A stretch of DNA of 64,000 bases, taken from contig CAYXBQ010000004.1 of NCBI GenBank assembly GCA_964463375.1, positions 1 through 64,000 of the forward strand, written 5' to 3'. Shown piece after piece: positions 62,159-64,000 of the stretch (position 1 is the stretch's first letter; the number at the start of each line of letters is the position of its first letter). Source of the stretch: UMGS1696 sp964463375. Its GTDB lineage: Bacteria; Bacillota; Clostridia; Oscillospirales; CAG-272. The position numbers were made by a program, and so were the translations under genes. The notes beneath the pieces are model-generated. The model ran no database searches and had not been told where the DNA came from. It was given only the letters and a program-made list of their open reading frames with translations.

Positions 62159-62827
62159 ATGCTGACGCAGAAGATCGCACCGTCTATGATGTGCGCAGAC
62201 TATCGCTCCTTTGCAGACCTGCTGCATACCTTTGAAGCACAAAAAATCGAATACCTGCACATCGATGTGATGGACGGCGTGTTCGTGAAGAATTTTACCC
62301 TGGGGACCGACTTTTGTCGCAGACTCCGGGATATGACCGATATTCCCCTGGACATCCACCTGATGATCACCGAACCCGAATGGAAGATCGACTGGTTTGC
62401 ACCAAAGCCCGGTGAATATGTCTCCGTGCACGTGGAGGCTACCGATCACCTACAGCGGGCACTTGCCAAGATCAGGGACTGCGGGGCCAAGCCTATGGCG
62501 GCACTCAATCCGGCAACCCCTCTGTCGGTGCTCGACTATGTGTTAGACGACATCGATGCGGTGCTGCTCATGACCGTCAACCCCGGTTTCGCCGGACAAA
62601 AGCTCATTCCCCAGACCCTGCAAAAGATCACCGACTGCCGGAAATATCTGGACGAGCGGGGATATACAGATGTAGAGATCGAGGTGGACGGCAACGTCAG
62701 CTTCGTCAATGCGGAAAAAATGGCCGGTGCCGGTGCCAATATCTATGTGGCAGGCTCCTCCAGTGTGTTCTGCGGAGACGACATCGGCGGCAATATCGCA
62801 AAAATGCGTACCTGTATCGGAGGCTAA
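62159..62827 (+). CDS. rpe: Ribulose-phosphate 3-epimerase family protein
   Basis: A 222-residue TIM-barrel enzyme interconverting ribulose-5-phosphate and xylulose-5-phosphate, or the related allulose-6-phosphate epimerase. Motifs are APSMMCADY at the first strand, YLHIDVMDGVFV (metal ligands), LDIHLMI, MTVNPGFAGQ and IEVDGNVS near the phosphate site (AGSSSVF). ATG at 62159 follows CGGAGGAC. It forms an operon with the next gene, 5 bases downstream, which suggests a sugar-phosphate pathway other than central metabolism. Confidence 0.9.
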   Translation: MLTQKIAPSMMCADYRSFADLLHTFEAQKIEYLHIDVMDGVFVKNFTLGTDFCRRLRDMTDIPLDIHLMITEPEWKIDWFAPKPGEYVSVHVEATDHLQRALAKIRDCGAKPMAALNPATPLSVLDYVLDDIDAVLLMTVNPGFAGQKLIPQTLQKITDCRKYLDERGYTDVEIEVDGNVSFVNAEKMAGAGANIYVAGSSSVFCGDDIGGNIAKMRTCIGG

Positions 62828-62832
62828 AACAA

Positions 62833-64000
62833 ATGGAATATACACTCGATTGGCTCATGGCAAACGACGGCTTCCTCTGTGACTGCGGCAAACACCACTA
62901 TGGCAAGCTGAAGGACTGTATCATCGGCGAAAATGCCCTTGACAAGATCCCGGCTATGGTGCAAAAGCACGGCGGCAGCCATCCCTTTGTGCTGTGCGAC
63001 AAGGATACCTACGCCGCTGCCGGAGGGGCCGTTTGCGAAATTTTAGACAAAGCAGGCATCTCCTACACCCTGCACGTGATCGCCCGGAAGAAACCGGCAC
63101 CGGACGAACGGATCGTGGGTGAGGCTGTCATGTTCTGCACCGACGACTGCGATATGGTCATCTCCGTAGGCGGCGGGGTCATCAACGACACGGGCAAGAT
63201 CGTCTCCAACCTGAAGGGCTGTGCCGATATGTATGTGGCGACCGCACCTTCCATGGACGGCTACGCTTCGGCCTCCTCTTCCATGGAACGGGAGGGGCTG
63301 AAGGTCTCTCTGAACTCCAAGTGTCCCGACATCGTGATCGGGGATGCAGAGGTGCTCTCTCATGCGCCCACCCACATGATCCGCTCCGGTATCGGCGACA
63401 TGGTGGCAAAATATGTATCCATCGTGGAATGGCAGATCGCCGCCTTGCTGGTGGGAGAGTACTACTGCCCCACCGTGGCAAAGATCGTAAGAGAATCGCT
63501 GGCGGTGTGCGTGGACAATGCCAAGGCGGCTGTGGCGGGGGATAAAGCCGCTGTGTGTCGGCTGACCGAGGGACTGGTCATGTCCGGGCTGGCTATGAAC
63601 TATGCAGGCATCTCTCGTCCGGCATCGGGGATGGAGCACTATATCTCCCACATTTTGGATATGCGTTCTCTGGCCTTTGGCACACCGGCAGACCTGCATG
63701 GCATCCAGTGCGGCATTGGTACGCTCTTGACGGCAGAAGCCTATGAACGGCTTGCCACACTGGTACCGGATCGAGACAAGGCACTGGCCTATGTACAGCA
63801 GTTCGATCTGGAGGGCTGGTTCGAGCATCTGCGGACACTGCTGGGTGAGGGGGCAGAGGCCATGATCGCCGGGGAGCACAAGGAAAAGAAATACGACGTT
63901 GCCAAGCACGCTGTACGGCTGGAAAAGATCCTTGCCAACTGGGACGAGATCCTGCGGATCGCCGGGGAAATGCCGTCGTCCCACACCCTGCGGGAATTCT
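62833..64000 (+). CDS. sn-glycerol-1-phosphate dehydrogenase family protein (3' end outside window)
   Basis: An iron/zinc-dependent alcohol-dehydrogenase-like enzyme of the AraM/EgsA type, reducing dihydroxyacetone phosphate to glycerol-1-phosphate. Visible: NAD-binding ISVGGGVINDTGK, APSMDGYASASSSM, metal-site motif SGMEHYISH, and FGTPADLHGIQCGIGTLL with the second histidine. ATG at 62833 follows GGAGGC, overlapping the rpe stop region. About 389 codons are seen with no stop. Bacterial AraM works in Gram-positive lipid or heptaprenylglyceryl phosphate synthesis; the role here is inferred. Confidence 0.88.
   Translation, partial: MEYTLDWLMANDGFLCDCGKHHYGKLKDCIIGENALDKIPAMVQKHGGSHPFVLCDKDTYAAAGGAVCEILDKAGISYTLHVIARKKPAPDERIVGEAVMFCTDDCDMVISVGGGVINDTGKIVSNLKGCADMYVATAPSMDGYASASSSMEREGLKVSLNSKCPDIVIGDAEVLSHAPTHMIRSGIGDMVAKYVSIVEWQIAALLVGEYYCPTVAKIVRESLAVCVDNAKAAVAGDKAAVCRLTEGLVMSGLAMNYAGISRPASGMEHYISHILDMRSLAFGTPADLHGIQCGIGTLLTAEAYERLATLVPDRDKALAYVQQFDLEGWFEHLRTLLGEGAEAMIAGEHKEKKYDVAKHAVRLEKILANWDEILRIAGEMPSSHTLREF

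Noticed and set aside
1..64000. tRNA and rRNA genes, insertion sequences, prophage or integrase genes
   Set aside because: Looked for cloverleaf arms with GTTCRANNC, rRNA signatures, transposases and integrases; none were found, so the T7SS island shows no visible mobility genes.

Overview
The window looks like a chromosomal contig piece from a Gram-positive anaerobe of the Clostridia, most likely an Oscillospirales/Ruminococcaceae gut bacterium. The evidence is moderate-to-high GC, strong AGGAGG-type ribosome sites, TTGACA/TATAAT promoters often with an extended TGn -10, a Gram-positive-type SOS box, a Firmicutes-type VII secretion locus, Na+-pumping decarboxylase parts and plant or host glycan hydrolases. 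The genus cannot be fixed from the sequence alone. There is one scaffold gap of 100 N (60457-60556).

Layout. 1-3.3 kb: translation and RNA turnover (rpmG partial, rpsO, pnp) with a large stem-loop between rpsO and pnp. 3.4-12.7 kb: cell-envelope and stress functions (VanY-like carboxypeptidase, HtrA protease, two-component pair, S1-domain protein, RecD2 helicase). 12.8-31.5 kb: an 18-kb type VII secretion (T7SS) island with its own XRE regulator and palindromic operators. It holds a double-FHA EssC ATPase, a LytTR regulator, an EspG-like protein, a YukD-like protein, five WXG100 proteins, a helical protein, a cysteine-peptidase-like candidate effector, DUF4176, a PP2C phosphatase, an FHA protein and two membrane Ser/Thr kinases. 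One kinase carries an extracellular solute-binding-protein fold, the other PASTA and Ig-like arrays. 31.6-36.3 kb: a Gld-type ABC transporter operon. 36.6-42.5 kb: mreB, then potABCD behind a long structured intergenic region. 42.5-45.5 kb: the proline genes proBAC. 45.5-54.0 kb: a glycan locus with a GH78-like and a GH95-like hydrolase, divergently transcribed from look-alike promoters, and a large anchored protein flanked by small membrane proteins. 54.1-56.2 kb: an SOS cassette (Y-family polymerase plus SRAP). 56.3-58.4 kb: small membrane or secreted proteins, a candidate attenuator or riboswitch, and rplS. 58.5-64 kb: membrane proteins, a frameshifted oadB next to a 113-bp tandem repeat and the gap, then rpe and a partial glycerol-1-phosphate dehydrogenase.

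The main candidate for something undescribed is the T7SS island. No EssA, EssB or EsaA homologue was recognised, yet a complete phospho-signalling set (two active-looking kinases, a PP2C, a free FHA protein and FHA domains on the ATPase) is encoded in line with the WXG100 substrates. EssB is normally a pseudokinase, so true kinases may occupy its place here; this is inference. Secondary points of interest are the attenuator-like leader at 57.6-57.8 kb, the kinase/solute-binding-protein fusion, and short in-frame tandem duplications in at least five genes.
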